Below, piece by piece: positions 36,193 to 45,885 of a stretch of DNA of 64,000 nucleotides. The DNA lies in the NCBI GenBank assembly GCA_030653545.1, contig JAURZE010000014.1, positions 1 to 64,000 on the forward strand, given 5' to 3'. A model generated the notes under the pieces. The model saw nothing but the letters and a program-made list of their open reading frames with translations, did not search any database and was not told where the DNA came from. A program made the position numbers and the translations under genes. Source of the stretch: Nitrospira sp. Lineage in GTDB: Bacteria; Nitrospirota; Nitrospiria; Nitrospirales; Nitrospiraceae. How positions within the stretch are numbered: position 1 is the first letter of the stretch; the number at the start of each line of letters is the position of its first letter.

Positions 36193-37071
36193 CTATTGCA
36201 ACGCTTCTGCGCCGCCGACGATATCCATGAGTTCTTTCGTAATCGCGGCCTGCCGGGTCTTGTTGTAGTAGAGCGTGACTTTCTTGATGAGCTGGCCGGC
36301 ATTCCGCGTCGCGCCATCCATCGCGGCCATACGTGCGCCATGTTCGGCCGCGGCCGACTCCAACAGAATACGATAGGCCTGCACTTGAAAATGCTTCGGC
36401 ACCAGCACATTCAGCAAATCGGCTTCGTCCGGTTCGTACAGGTAACTGCCGCCGGTCGTCCCCTCGGCTTGAGCCGCGCCGAACTCGGTAGCCGCGTCAA
36501 TGGGGAACAATTTCTCGACGATCACTCGCTGCTGGATGGCTGATTTAAATTCGTTGTAGACGACGTAGAGCTCGTCGAATGTGCCCTTCACAAAGTTGTC
36601 GGTCAGATCGCCGCCGATATCGAGTGCGTGCTCGAAGCTGAGCTTATCGAAGACCCCGGTCCACTCCTGCCGGATCGGCCAGGTCCGCCGTCTAAAGTAA
36701 TCGCGCCCCTTGCGGCCGACGATGCTGAGATTGACTTGAAGCCCGCGGGCTTCGCACTGACGGACGAACTCGACGGTCTTGCGCGCAATGTTGCCGTTGA
36801 AGCCGCCGCAGAGTCCGCGATCGCTGGTGATCACCAGCACTTCAATCTTCTTCCCCTCGCGCTTCTGCAAGAGCGGATGGGCCGAACGGTTCACCCGCTG
36901 GCTCAGGTTGCTCAAGACTCCGCGCATCTTCAATGCGTAGGGACGCGCCGCCAGGATTCGATCCTGCGAACGCTTGAGCTTCGCCGCGGCCACCATTTTC
37001 ATGGCCTTGGTAATCTTCTGCGTATTTTTGAAGGCCGCAATTTTGCGGCGCAGACTTTGTAAACTCGGCAT
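36193..37071 (-). CDS. atpG: ATP synthase F1 gamma subunit
   Basis: The central rotor stalk, 292 aa, with the long N-terminal helix SLQSLRRKIAAFKNTQKITKAMKMVAAAKL and C-terminal helix GATRNAGQLIKKVTLYYNKTRQAAITKELMDIVGGAEAL, which form the coiled coil inside the alpha3beta3 ring, plus SDRGLCGGFN in the middle domain. It lies between atpA and atpD. Confidence 0.97.
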   Translation of the reverse strand: MPSLQSLRRKIAAFKNTQKITKAMKMVAAAKLKRSQDRILAARPYALKMRGVLSNLSQRVNRSAHPLLQKREGKKIEVLVITSDRGLCGGFNGNIARKTVEFVRQCEARGLQVNLSIVGRKGRDYFRRRTWPIRQEWTGVFDKLSFEHALDIGGDLTDNFVKGTFDELYVVYNEFKSAIQQRVIVEKLFPIDAATEFGAAQAEGTTGGSYLYEPDEADLLNVLVPKHFQVQAYRILLESAAAEHGARMAAMDGATRNAGQLIKKVTLYYNKTRQAAITKELMDIVGGAEALQ

Positions 37072-37121
37072 CGTCTACTTTTCTTGGCTATCGGCAAAGC
37101 GCGCGGACGCTTCAGCGAAGA

Positions 37122-38639
37122 TTATTTCGCGCCGTATCCCATCTTCTGTTTGAACGTCGTGATGATTTCTTTCAGCCGGGCTCCCACCTTGTCGTCGATC
37201 TTGCCGATGCTGGCAATTTCCTTCTTCAAATCGGGATGATGCTGCTGCACATAGTGGAGATAGTCCGCTTCGAACTGCAGCACCTTGTCGACGGGCACAT
37301 CGTCGAGATACCCGTTGACGCCGGCATGGATCGAGAGCACCTGATCGGCCACCGGCATCGGCTTGTACTGGCCCTGCTTGAGCAACTCGACCATGCGCAC
37401 GCCGCGCGCGAGCTGCATCTGCGTCGCCTTGTCGAGCTCGCTGCCGAACTGCGAGAAGGCCGCCATTTCGCGATACTGCGCCAGATCGAGCCGCAAGGTA
37501 CCGGCAACCTGCTTCATCGTCTTGATCTGCGCGGATCCGCCGACGCGGGAGACCGACAAACCGACGTTGATGGCCGGTCGAATACCTGAGTAGAACAAAT
37601 CGCTGCCGAGATAGATCTGGCCGTCGGTGATTGAAATCACGTTGGTCGGAATGTAGGCCGACACGTCGCCGGCTTGCGTTTCAATGATCGGAAGGGCTGT
37701 CAAACTGCCTCCGCCGAGCTTTTCGCTCAACTTGGCCGCCCGCTCCAGCAAGCGTGAGTGCAGATAGAACACGTCGCCCGGATAGGCTTCGCGTCCCGGC
37801 GGTCTGCGGAGCAACAACGACAATTGCCGATAGGCCACCGCATGCTTTGACAGATCGTCGTACACGATCAGCGCATGCTTGCCGTTATCGCGGAAATACT
37901 CTCCGATCGCCGCGCCGGCGAACGGCGCCAGGAACTGCATCGGCGCCGGGTCGCTGGCGGTCGCCGCGACCACGATGCTGTATTCCATGGCGTGGTTTTC
38001 TTCGAGTGTCTTGACGACGCGGGCGACGGTCGAACGCTTCTGGCCGACCGCGACATAAATGCAGAATACGCCCAGGCCCTTTTGATTGATGATCGTATCG
38101 ACCGCGATCGCGGTCTTCCCGGTCTGCCGGTCGCCGATGATCAACTCGCGCTGGCCACGCCCGATCGGAATCATGGCGTCGATCGCCTTGATGCCGGTCT
38201 GCAGGGGCTCGCGGACGGATTGACGGGTATTCACACCGGGCGCGACGACTTCGATACGGGACGAATGCTCTGACTTGATCGGTCCCTTGCCGTCGATCGG
38301 TTGGCCGATGGCGTTGACCACGCGCCCGATCAGGGCTTCGCCGACCGGGATTTCTGCGATGCGGCCCGTGCGCTTGACGGGATCGCCTTCCTTGATCGCG
38401 GTGTCTTCGCCCATCAACACGGCACCGACGTTGTCTTCTTCGAGGTTCAGCGCGATGCCATAGAGTCCGCCGGGGAACTCCAGCATTTCTCCGGCCATGG
38501 CTCCATCGAGCCCGTAGACCTTGGCAATCCCGTCGCCGACCTGGATGACCGAACCGGTCTCCTTGACATCGACTTGCTTGTCGAAGCCCTTGATCTTTTC
38601 CTTAATGATCGCACTGATTTCATCTGCCTTGATCTGCAT
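37122..38639 (-). CDS. atpA: ATP synthase F1 alpha subunit
   Basis: The 505-aa nucleotide-binding subunit of F1: P-loop [56 protein letters not shown] (alpha signature), and the N-terminal beta-barrel with [12 protein letters not shown]. The ATG lies 2 bp after the atpH stop with AAGGAGT, supporting coupled translation. Confidence 0.97.
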   Translation of the reverse strand: MQIKADEISAIIKEKIKGFDKQVDVKETGSVIQVGDGIAKVYGLDGAMAGEMLEFPGGLYGIALNLEEDNVGAVLMGEDTAIKEGDPVKRTGRIAEIPVGEALIGRVVNAIGQPIDGKGPIKSEHSSRIEVVAPGVNTRQSVREPLQTGIKAIDAMIPIGRGQRELIIGDRQTGKTAIAVDTIINQKGLGVFCIYVAVGQKRSTVARVVKTLEENHAMEYSIVVAATASDPAPMQFLAPFAGAAIGEYFRDNGKHALIVYDDLSKHAVAYRQLSLLLRRPPGREAYPGDVFYLHSRLLERAAKLSEKLGGGSLTALPIIETQAGDVSAYIPTNVISITDGQIYLGSDLFYSGIRPAINVGLSVSRVGGSAQIKTMKQVAGTLRLDLAQYREMAAFSQFGSELDKATQMQLARGVRMVELLKQGQYKPMPVADQVLSIHAGVNGYLDDVPVDKVLQFEADYLHYVQQHHPDLKKEIASIGKIDDKVGARLKEIITTFKQKMGYGAK

Positions 38640-38641
38640 GG

Positions 38642-39181
38642 CTACTCCTTCGTCAACAGGCTCTGCATGGCGCGCAAGCGACCTCGGACGGTACTATCGA
38701 CGACCGTGCTGCCGATAGAAATCTGCAGGCCCGCGAGGTGACTGGCGTCGGTCTGAAAGGTGATATCCACGTCTCGCTTCAGGGTGTCGCGAAGGCGTGC
38801 TTTGATGCGGTCTTGTTCTGCCGTGGGCAACGCAGCCGCACTCGATACGGTCACTTGCTGAGTCCCCTTGGATTGATCGACGAGCTTCCCGAAGGCGTCG
38901 GCGATTTCCGGCAGAAACCCGATGCGATTCTTTTTCACGAGCTGCCCGATAAAGGCCTTGCCGGCCGGGGGGCATCCGAATCGGCCACCGATCTCGGTGA
39001 GCACGGCAATCTTTTCTTCCATGCCGAACACCGGGGACGCGACCACGTGTCGGAGGGAGACAGAGTCCTGCATGGCCTGAGACAGGCCATTGAGGGTACC
39101 CCGCGTCGCTTCGATAGTGGAGGAATCGAGGAGCTCGAAGAGGGCTTTGGCGTAACGTCGCGCAACTGCTGTCTTAATCAC
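38642..39181 (-). CDS. atpH: ATP synthase F1 delta subunit
   Basis: The 179-aa peripheral-stalk subunit linking F1 to F0. An N-terminal helical domain ([23 protein letters not shown]) is followed by [21 protein letters not shown] and a C-terminal sheet region ([22 protein letters not shown]). Start is GTG at 39181 behind AAGGACC. It is the first gene of the operon. The F0 genes atpB, atpE and atpF are absent upstream, so they must be elsewhere. Confidence 0.94.
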   Translation of the reverse strand: MIKTAVARRYAKALFELLDSSTIEATRGTLNGLSQAMQDSVSLRHVVASPVFGMEEKIAVLTEIGGRFGCPPAGKAFIGQLVKKNRIGFLPEIADAFGKLVDQSKGTQQVTVSSAAALPTAEQDRIKARLRDTLKRDVDITFQTDASHLAGLQISIGSTVVDSTVRGRLRAMQSLLTKE

Positions 39182-39254
39182 GGTCCTTGTCCACTCACTT
39201 CCACAATGGGCACACGGATAATTGTCGTGCTGTCCGCACTAAAATAAGCGCGCC

Positions 39255-39284
39255 AAGCTACCATTGCTTGCGAGGAACTGTCAA
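39255..39284 (-). promoter_or_regulatory. Candidate promoter of the atp operon
   Basis: On the minus strand TTGACA (39284-39279) and TAGCTT (39260-39255) are separated by 18 bp, with a start site expected about 65 nt before the atpH GTG. The -10 is only a partial match. Confidence 0.45.
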
Positions 39285-39310
39285 CTCCGCAGCCGGCCTA
39301 TCCGTGAAAT

Positions 39311-40102
39311 TCACCTGGCAGACACGGACAGCGGGGAGGGAGGAAACTCGATCTGGGCTGTGCGAAACCGCTCCACGATCGCCTTGCTGAGTTCGCCCTG
39401 CAGCGATCCGTAGTGCACGACTTGAGTCCAGGGTTCGACAGCAATCGTAACGGCTGGCTGCCCCAGCCGGCTGACACCGATCGCCGCTTGCGGATCTTTG
39501 AGCACATGCGAGTGGTTCTCCACAATCTCCCGCACAATTGCCAGAGCTTGATTCAGATCCGTTTTGTACGACACATCCACTGTGAAGTGCAGCTGTCGAA
39601 TCGTCCCGAAGTTATGCAAGATTTCTCCGACAATCTTACGGTTCGGAATCACCACACGGGAATGATCTGAGTGCATCAGAGTCGTGGAAAAGATGTCGAT
39701 CATCACGACATCGCCGTGCACGCCCAACAACGAGATATGTTCTCCCACCTTATACGGCTTCGTGAAGATGATCGAGAGTCCTGCCATCACATTACTTAAA
39801 ACGCCCTGCAGCGCCAGACCGATCCCCACACCAGCCACACCGATTCCTGCGACCAGCGGCGCAATCGGCACACCGAGCGCTTCCAGCGCGATGACGGCCG
39901 TAAACAAGAGGACGATGATTTTGACAATGCGGACGAGCAGCATCCGCACCGGCGGCTCCAGTGTCTGCCGCTCAAGCGCCTGCTGCATCAGGTTCCCGGC
40001 CCAGCGCGCGCCCAGCGAACCGGCGGCAAAAATGCCGATGGCCACGAGCGCCTGCAGGCCGTACTTCACCGCGTATTGCGTGAGAGTATCCATTGCGAGC
40101 AT
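39311..40102 (-). CDS. MscS-family mechanosensitive channel
   Basis: A 263-aa membrane protein. Two N-terminal membrane helices (LQALVAIGIFAAGSLGARWAG, VKIIVLLFTAVIALEALG), then the pore helix ATGVAGVGIGLALQGVLSN-like (GVAGVGIGLALQGVLSNVMAGL) with its Gly/Ala packing, and the cytoplasmic domain FTKPYKVGEHI ... VVIPNRKIV. It should release solutes on osmotic downshock. ATG at 40102 or 40093. Downstream (to the left) of the AsmA-like gene by 11 bp, hence likely one operon. Confidence 0.92.
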   Translation of the reverse strand: MLAMDTLTQYAVKYGLQALVAIGIFAAGSLGARWAGNLMQQALERQTLEPPVRMLLVRIVKIIVLLFTAVIALEALGVPIAPLVAGIGVAGVGIGLALQGVLSNVMAGLSIIFTKPYKVGEHISLLGVHGDVVMIDIFSTTLMHSDHSRVVIPNRKIVGEILHNFGTIRQLHFTVDVSYKTDLNQALAIVREIVENHSHVLKDPQAAIGVSRLGQPAVTIAVEPWTQVVHYGSLQGELSKAIVERFRTAQIEFPPSPLSVSAR

Positions 40103-40113
40103 ATGTCCCTTCC

Positions 40114-41763
40114 TTAACGACCGAACAATCCCTTCAGTAACTGCTTCCCTTCCTGCTCCAGATCTTTCGGCTTGGTCGTGCCTTTGAGCAAGCCGCCGAT
40201 GGCTTCCTCCGCTTTCTGTTTAATTTGCTCCTGCACCTTTCCCGTCAGTCCTTTCATATCGAGTCCATAGGAGGGCGCGTCGAGCGTGCCGCCGATCAGG
40301 AGCGGCAGCGTCAGCCGGCCTTCCTTCACCGCCAGTCGCGCGACCGGAGAGGATCCGGCCACTTGCTGACTCAAGGCTTCAGACAACCGCAAATTCACCG
40401 TCATATTGAGGGCATGATCGAAGCCGATCGTCCCGCCGCCGGTCGCCTGAAAATCGTGACTGTCCATCAGCATATTCTGCAACATGACAACACCCTGTTT
40501 GATCGCGAGATCCGTCTCGATGGTCGAGAACGCCGTGGCTTTGGCCTCCCCCACTGAAATGCCGGCGACTTTCAAGATCGACACGGCTTCCTGAAGCAAA
40601 TTTACCCCGTCGATCTTGCCGTCTTTCACCGCGACATGGCCGGCGCCCTCCAGCGCCTTTGTCAGGTCCGGCATGGCAAAGCCCTGGCCCTTCACAGAAA
40701 GGTCCGCCCCGGCTGTTCCACTGATCGAAACCGGCGTCTCGGCGACTGCATCAATCGCGGGGCCCAGCTGCAGTCCATTGAGCGCCAGCTTCCCGTTGAA
40801 TGGAGGAGCCGCAGCCCCTGACGTGAGCCCGCCCTGCGCAACGACTTTCCCTTCAAAGACCTGAAACGAGAGGTCGGTCAGACGCATATCCTGCCCCTTC
40901 ACCTCCGCCGCGATCTTGAAGTCTTTCACCTCGACCGGTTTCTTGAGCGGCAATGTCATCGGCAAGTTGGCGGTATTGATCGACGGCGCGGTCACGGTCA
41001 GAGCCATATGCGGCCCTGCAGTCTTTCCGGCAATCCTGAAATTCGTTTTCCCCAGTGCCAATTGCAGATTGACCGCATCCAGGTCCGCCGTCTCTTTGAG
41101 CGGACCGAACGTGCCATCGAGCGAGACCGGAAGATTCATGGGCTGAACCGTCAGCCCCAGATGGAGACTCGGACTGCTGCCCAGATGAACGGACTGCAAC
41201 AGAACCTCCATATCCTGAAGCACATATTCGACCGGCTTCCCTTGCGAGAAATCGCGATACGTGACCTTTCCACCGGCAAGCGACACCCGATCCACCGCCA
41301 GAAGCGCCAGAATCTTCAGCGGTCCATCCGGCGACGGCACCGGCGCGCGCGACGGCGTCTCCGACGCAGCCACCCCCTTGCGTCCCAACGTCGCCGCATT
41401 CAGCACCCCGTTCTTGTTCTTGATCACCGTGATCACAGGCTCACGCAGCGTAATCTCCTCGACCTCGACCTTGCCACTCAGCAAGGGCATCAGCTTGATT
41501 CCGACATCGACCGAGGACAGGGAGGCAAACGGACCGGTCCCGAAGGCCGGATCCTCGATGACCGTGAATCCCGCCACCCGCGCGCCCAGCCTGGGCCAGA
41601 TGGTCAAGCGAATATCCTGTAGCGTCACCTTGCGATTCAGCGCGTCTTCGATCAACGGGCGATACTGCTCTTGATATTTATTCAGATCGATGATGAACGG
41701 AAGGAGCAGCACCACCGCGACCAGCACCGCGATCACCACACTGATACCGATCATGATTTTCAT
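40114..41763 (-). CDS. AsmA-family protein
   Basis: A 549-aa protein with one N-terminal membrane anchor (IMIGISVVIAVLVAVVLLLPFII) and an AsmA-like N-terminal domain (YRPLIEDALNRKVTLQDIRLTIWPRLGARV), then a long beta-rich bridge-like body, with the C-terminal AsmA region (ADLSVKGQGFAMPDLTKALEGAGHVAVKDGKIDGVNLL). AsmA proteins are proposed to move lipids between membranes. GGAGGTGCAGG precedes the ATG at 41763. It is upstream of mscS in the same direction. Confidence 0.9.
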   Translation of the reverse strand: MKIMIGISVVIAVLVAVVLLLPFIIDLNKYQEQYRPLIEDALNRKVTLQDIRLTIWPRLGARVAGFTVIEDPAFGTGPFASLSSVDVGIKLMPLLSGKVEVEEITLREPVITVIKNKNGVLNAATLGRKGVAASETPSRAPVPSPDGPLKILALLAVDRVSLAGGKVTYRDFSQGKPVEYVLQDMEVLLQSVHLGSSPSLHLGLTVQPMNLPVSLDGTFGPLKETADLDAVNLQLALGKTNFRIAGKTAGPHMALTVTAPSINTANLPMTLPLKKPVEVKDFKIAAEVKGQDMRLTDLSFQVFEGKVVAQGGLTSGAAAPPFNGKLALNGLQLGPAIDAVAETPVSISGTAGADLSVKGQGFAMPDLTKALEGAGHVAVKDGKIDGVNLLQEAVSILKVAGISVGEAKATAFSTIETDLAIKQGVVMLQNMLMDSHDFQATGGGTIGFDHALNMTVNLRLSEALSQQVAGSSPVARLAVKEGRLTLPLLIGGTLDAPSYGLDMKGLTGKVQEQIKQKAEEAIGGLLKGTTKPKDLEQEGKQLLKGLFGR

Positions 41764-41853
41764 CCTGCACCTCCAATTCCAACCAATTCCAATCTGCAGT
41801 ATAGGAAACACCCCCTAGAGGGTCAAATGTGGCGCCACTGATATCCTCGCGCC

Positions 41854-41883
41854 TTGCCGCATGCCAGACCGCAGTGCTACAAT
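41854..41883 (+). promoter_or_regulatory. Candidate promoter of tRNA-Ser
   Basis: TTGCCG at 41854-41859 and TACAAT at 41878-41883, 18-bp spacer, about 20 bp before the tRNA-Ser 5' end. Confidence 0.55.
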
Positions 41884-41903
41884 CCCGCTCCTCGTATGGG
41901 CGC

Positions 41904-41993
<90 letters not shown>

Positions 41994-42166
41994 TACAGCA
42001 AACCGGTGCATGAACTCCCGACGTTCACCGGGGAACAGACGTTACAAGGGAATAGGGCGGGGTGGGAGTCGAACAGGGGGATCGTGGGGGATGCGTCCCC
42101 CGCGTGGGGAGCGTACGAGGGGGCTGGCCCTCTCGTAGGAGCGCGTGCGAAGCACCTCGGCGCGAC

Positions 42167-42194
42167 TTCGAATACCCCCCTCTCCGCCATACAG
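42167..42194 (+). repeat. Partial copy of tRNA-Ser 3' end (possible att remnant)
   Basis: TTCGAAT followed by a stretch that matches the tRNA-Ser T-loop through CCA and the next five bases (41971-41998) with two differences. The last 17 bases, 42178-42194, are identical to 41982-41998. No complete cloverleaf can be folded from the preceding GC-rich DNA (42060-42166), so this is a fragment. Confidence 0.6.
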
Positions 42195-42207
42195 ACAGCG
42201 TTGAGTG

Positions 42208-42296
42208 CTGGGTACTGAGTCCTGAGTTTTTGCAGGCAAGGACAACTGCTCTTTTCCTTCACGCTCTCAGCACTCGCTACCTCACTCAATACCCAG
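42208..42296. repeat. Inverted repeat upstream of SRP RNA
   Basis: CTGGGTACTGAGT at 42208-42220 is complementary, apart from one base, to ACTCAATACCCAG at 42284-42296. The region between is pyrimidine-rich. Possibly an intergenic repeat-family member or a regulatory hairpin ahead of ffs. Confidence 0.45.
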
Positions 42297-42307
42297 GACT
42301 GAAAAAA

Positions 42308-42408
42308 GGGGCCGGGCCCTGTGCAACAGAACCCTGTGAACCCCGCCAGGTCCGGAAGGAAGCAACGGTAAGCGGTCAGTTTTGTGTGCCGCAGGATCAC
42401 CTGGCCCC
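42308..42408 (+). ncRNA. ffs: Signal recognition particle 4.5S RNA (small bacterial type)
   Basis: The conserved apical core is present: CCAGGTCCGGAAGGAAGCA with the GGAA tetraloop and the asymmetric loops that bind Ffh. The ends pair as GGGGCC (42308) with GGCCCC (42403), giving a hairpin of about 101 nt without an Alu domain. It lies 27 bp upstream of dnaX, a frequent arrangement. Confidence 0.93.
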
Positions 42409-42435
42409 GCTTAGTTTGCACATGAGCCACTCGTA

Positions 42436-44313
42436 ATGGACTATCAAGTCTCCGCCCGCAAATACCGACCCGGCACGTTCGATGATGTCGTGGGGCAGTC
42501 GCACGTCGTTCAGACACTGATGAACGCGGTCGATACCAAACGCATCGCGCATGCCTACCTCTTTTCCGGCACCCGCGGGGTGGGCAAGACGACGGTCGCC
42601 CGCATTCTGGCGAAAGCGCTGAACTGCGAACAGGGACCGACCGGCCATCCCTGTAATACTTGCGTCAACTGCGTCGAGATCACGCAAGGCACCTCCGTCG
42701 ATGTGATGGAGATCGACGGCGCATCCAATACCAGCGTCGACGATGTGCGGGAGATTCGCGAGAACGTGAAGTTCTCGCCCTTTCGCGGGCACTACCGTGT
42801 CTACATCATCGACGAAGTCCACATGCTCTCGAATTCGGCCTTTAACGCGCTCTTGAAGACGCTGGAGGAGCCACCGTCTCACGTCGTGTTTATTTTCGCG
42901 ACGACGGAAATCCACAAGATTCCGGCCACCATTATGTCGCGCTGCCAGCATTACAATTTCCGGCGGATTGCGCGCCAGGAGATTATCGACCGACTCCGCC
43001 ACGTCGCCACGCAAGACGGTATGACCATCGAGGATCGTAGCTTCACCGCGCTCGCGCGCGCGAGCGAAGGCAGTATGCGCGACGGGTTGAGCCTGCTCGA
43101 TCAGGCCGTCGCGTTCGGCGGGAAAACGATCGCCCACGCCGACCTGGAAGTGCTGCTCGGCGCCGTGCCGCAGGAACTGGTGCAGGGCATGAGCGCCGCA
43201 ATTCTCTCGCAAGACAGCCCGGCCGCGCTGGCAATACTCGCCAACCTGCTCGATCAGGGCCATGACCTGAAGGCCTTTTGCTCCGATGTGGTGGAATATC
43301 TCCGCAATCTCCTGGTCGCCTCAGTCGTCTCTGCCGGCCCTGAATTGCGCGGCTTGATCGAAGCCACGGAAGAAGACATTCACCAATTGGCCCTGGAGGC
43401 CAAGAAGCTGACGCCGGAACAACTTCAAGAGCTCCTGACGATCTTTTCGCAGGCTGAAGATTCCTTGCGCTACAGCGCTCATCCGCGGTTCGTGCTGGAA
43501 GCGGCGGCGGTACGCGCCACCAGACTGGTTCGGCAGCAGGAGAAGCGCACGGAAGCTCCATCCCAGGCGGCGACATCGCCGTTGGCACAAAAACCAAGCA
43601 CCACATCGCCGGCCATACCGCCACCAGTGAAACCTACATCCGGCACGACGATCGCCACGCCTCGCCCTGCCCCGCTAGTTGGATCAGCACCACAGCCCCC
43701 GCGCACCGGCCCGTCATCTGCCTCTGCGCGCCCGGCGACGCCGGTGGCATCGAAGCCGGTTATGGCAACTCAACCGGTGCAGGCCACACCGCCTCTCGCG
43801 CCCAAGCCGGACAAGGCCATGGCACCTCCAACAGCACCACATAGGACGCAAGCGGCGGCGGTCGATGTCTCCCTCCCTACCAATTCACCGGAACAGTCCG
43901 CGCTCAAATGGGAGTTGGTGCAGGAAGAAGTGGCGGCCTCGTTCCCGAATTTCGCTCCGTTTTTGGAAGCCGGCCGATTTGTCTCTCTGGAGGGAGGACA
44001 GGTCACGATCGGCTTTGCGAAACAGGCGACGCTGGCTCGAGCCATGATGGAAAAGGAAGATAATCTCCGAGCCTTGTCGACGCTCTGCGAACGACAGGTC
44101 GGGCAACCCATTCGCATCCGGGTGATCGAGCTGTCCGCATCGGATCCGCCGGGACTCACGATGGCCCAGGTGCGGGCGGCCAAAGAACAGGAACAGCGCA
44201 TGGTATTGTTTGAGCGGGCGCGAGCGACTCCGGTCGCAAAACAGGCCTTGGACATTTTCGGTGCGGATCTCGCAGCGGTACGCACCGTGGCACAGAAGGA
44301 GACCGGCGAATGA
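42436..44313 (+). CDS. dnaX: DNA polymerase III subunit gamma/tau
   Basis: A 625-aa clamp-loader ATPase. N-terminal AAA+ domain: KYRPGTFDDVVGQ, Walker A GTRGVGKTT, zinc ribbon CEQGPTGHPCNTCVNC, Walker B region IIDEVHMLS, sensor 1 FATTE and sensor 2 EGSMRDGLSLLDQA. Domain III follows, then a long Ala/Pro/Thr linker (about 365-480) and a C-terminal tau-like domain. No A-rich slippery heptamer for the gamma frameshift was found in the linker. It overlaps ybaB as ATGA. Confidence 0.95.
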   Translation: MDYQVSARKYRPGTFDDVVGQSHVVQTLMNAVDTKRIAHAYLFSGTRGVGKTTVARILAKALNCEQGPTGHPCNTCVNCVEITQGTSVDVMEIDGASNTSVDDVREIRENVKFSPFRGHYRVYIIDEVHMLSNSAFNALLKTLEEPPSHVVFIFATTEIHKIPATIMSRCQHYNFRRIARQEIIDRLRHVATQDGMTIEDRSFTALARASEGSMRDGLSLLDQAVAFGGKTIAHADLEVLLGAVPQELVQGMSAAILSQDSPAALAILANLLDQGHDLKAFCSDVVEYLRNLLVASVVSAGPELRGLIEATEEDIHQLALEAKKLTPEQLQELLTIFSQAEDSLRYSAHPRFVLEAAAVRATRLVRQQEKRTEAPSQAATSPLAQKPSTTSPAIPPPVKPTSGTTIATPRPAPLVGSAPQPPRTGPSSASARPATPVASKPVMATQPVQATPPLAPKPDKAMAPPTAPHRTQAAAVDVSLPTNSPEQSALKWELVQEEVAASFPNFAPFLEAGRFVSLEGGQVTIGFAKQATLARAMMEKEDNLRALSTLCERQVGQPIRIRVIELSASDPPGLTMAQVRAAKEQEQRMVLFERARATPVAKQALDIFGADLAAVRTVAQKETGE

Positions 44314-44633
44314 AAAATCCCTTTGGCGATATGTCGAATATTTTGAAGCAAGCAAAAGCGATGCAGGATCAGATGGCCAAGATCCAGGAGCAGGCCGCGA
44401 CCAAGATCGCGACCGGCACGGCGGGCGGCGGCAGCGTCACCGTGACGGCTAATGGCGCCATGCAGATTGTGAGCGTGGCCATCGATCCCGAAGTCGGCAA
44501 GAGCGGCGATGTGGAAATGCTCCAGGACCTTGTGCTGGCCGCGTCTAACGACGCACTCCGGAAGGCAAAGGACTTGATGGAGCAGGATATGAAGGCCCTG
44601 ACGGGCGGGATGAAGATGCCGGGGCTGTTTTAA
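44310..44633 (+). CDS. YbaB/EbfC-family nucleoid-associated protein
   Basis: A 107-aa DNA-binding protein of the YbaB family: N-terminal helix (MSNILKQAKAMQDQMAKIQEQ), sheet core (GGGSVTVTANGAMQIVSVAIDPEV) and C-terminal helix (LQDLVLAASNDALRKAKDLMEQDM). Translationally coupled to dnaX and upstream of recR, the widespread dnaX-ybaB-recR order. Confidence 0.95.
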   Translation: MKNPFGDMSNILKQAKAMQDQMAKIQEQAATKIATGTAGGGSVTVTANGAMQIVSVAIDPEVGKSGDVEMLQDLVLAASNDALRKAKDLMEQDMKALTGGMKMPGLF

Positions 44634-44684
44634 CGCGCCGGATTACGCTCGATATCGTCTCAACAGAATACCACCGACTCAATC

Positions 44685-45287
44685 ATGTCAATCGATCAAC
44701 GTGGATTACTCGCCCGGCTCGTAAAAGAACTGGTTCGTCTGCCTGGCGTCGGACAGAAAAGCGCCCAGCGACTGGCCTTTCACTTGCTCAAGGCAGAACG
44801 TGAGGACGCGCTCCGGTTGGCTGATGCCATCCGCGCGGTCAAGGACGGGCTGGCATTCTGCCGGCAATGCCGCAATATTGCCGAAGGCGAGTTGTGCGAA
44901 TTCTGCCTCGATCCCAAACGGGACCAGACCAAAATCCTCGTCGTGGAAGAACCCAGCACGACCTACGCGATTGAACGGGCCGCCGGCTATCGCGGTCTCT
45001 ATCATGTGCTGCTGGGCACCCTCTCTCCCCTCGATGGCATCGGCCCGGGCGATATTCGAGCAGAGGAACTGGTCGAACGGGTGAAGCTCGGCGGCGTGGA
45101 CGAAGTCATTCTCGCCACCAGTCCGACGATTGAAGGGGAAGCGACCGCGATCTATCTCACCAGATTGCTGAAGCCCTTTGTCACCCGTGTGTCCCGTATC
45201 GCCTACGGCATCCCCGTCGGTATGGATATCGAGTATGCCGACGAAGTCACGTTACTCAAGTCGATTGAGGGCCGCCGGGACCTGTAG
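44685..45287 (+). CDS. recR: Recombination mediator RecR
   Basis: A 200-aa RecFOR-pathway protein: helix-hairpin-helix LVRLPGVGQKSAQRLAFHLL, a C4 zinc finger (CRQCRNIAEGELCEFC), and a Toprim domain (ILVVEEPSTTYAIER, GIGPGDIRAEEL). Full length. It ends the dnaX operon. Confidence 0.97.
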   Translation: MSIDQRGLLARLVKELVRLPGVGQKSAQRLAFHLLKAEREDALRLADAIRAVKDGLAFCRQCRNIAEGELCEFCLDPKRDQTKILVVEEPSTTYAIERAAGYRGLYHVLLGTLSPLDGIGPGDIRAEELVERVKLGGVDEVILATSPTIEGEATAIYLTRLLKPFVTRVSRIAYGIPVGMDIEYADEVTLLKSIEGRRDL

Positions 45288-45378
45288 GCTTCAGACCCTT
45301 CAGGATCATTCCCGTTGACCCATTCTTTGGACGGCTGCTATAGTCCACGCTCGTTCGGGATGATCGGAGCCCGCATCC

Positions 45379-45864
45379 ATGAAGGCACCTGCTCCCCGGA
45401 AAAAGACCTCTGCGGCACGCACCACGGCTTCACGCACGAAGACTGCCGCCCGCACCGTATCCGCCAAAGCCAAGAAACCAGCTTCTCCCAAGAAATCGGC
45501 CTCTCCAAAAAGTCGTTCGAAGTATCCTGACATTCGACGAGCCCTTGAACGGCAGCGCGCCGACCTGCTTGAAGAGGTGGGAGAAGTGCTGACACAGCAC
45601 AAGACCCCGGAAGCGTTACCGGATGTCAGCGATCAGGCGTCGGCAGAAGAAGATCAGCGCTTTTCTATGCGGATCATGGAGCGCGAGCAGAAGCTGCTCA
45701 AGAAGGTCAATGAAGCCTTGGATCGGATGAAGAATCAGACCTACGGCATCTGCGAGCAATGCGGTGAGGACATTCCCTACAAGCGGCTCAAGGCCCGCCC
45801 CGTCACGACCTTCTGCATCGAGTGCAAAACTCTTCAGGAACAGAAAGAACGGGGCCGCCGGTAA
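45379..45864 (+). CDS. DksA/TraR-type zinc-finger protein
   Basis: A 161-aa protein with a Lys/Ala/Ser/Pro-rich, probably disordered, basic N-terminal ~50 residues, then an acidic coiled-coil segment (LERQRADLLEEVGEVL, EEDQRFSMRIMEREQKLLKKVNEALDRM) and a C4 zinc finger, YGICEQCGEDIPYKRLKARPVTTFCIEC. DksA-type proteins bind the RNA polymerase secondary channel and act with ppGpp. The basic tail is unusual for DksA itself and could bind DNA. Confidence 0.88.
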   Translation: MKAPAPRKKTSAARTTASRTKTAARTVSAKAKKPASPKKSASPKSRSKYPDIRRALERQRADLLEEVGEVLTQHKTPEALPDVSDQASAEEDQRFSMRIMEREQKLLKKVNEALDRMKNQTYGICEQCGEDIPYKRLKARPVTTFCIECKTLQEQKERGRR

Positions 45865-45885
45865 CCCAGGATTTCCGTCTCTCCT

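Noticed and set aside
42060-42190. Possible selenocysteine or other tRNA before the Ser 3' copy
   Set aside because: No acceptor partner for the 3' end and no anticodon arm could be formed from the GC-rich stretch.
42397-43263. 288-codon frame antisense to dnaX
   Set aside because: It is the shadow of the dnaX AAA+ domain, with no recognisable protein motif.
43500-43900. Possible programmed frameshift in dnaX
   Set aside because: No A-rich slippery heptamer was seen in the linker, so only the full-length product is supported.
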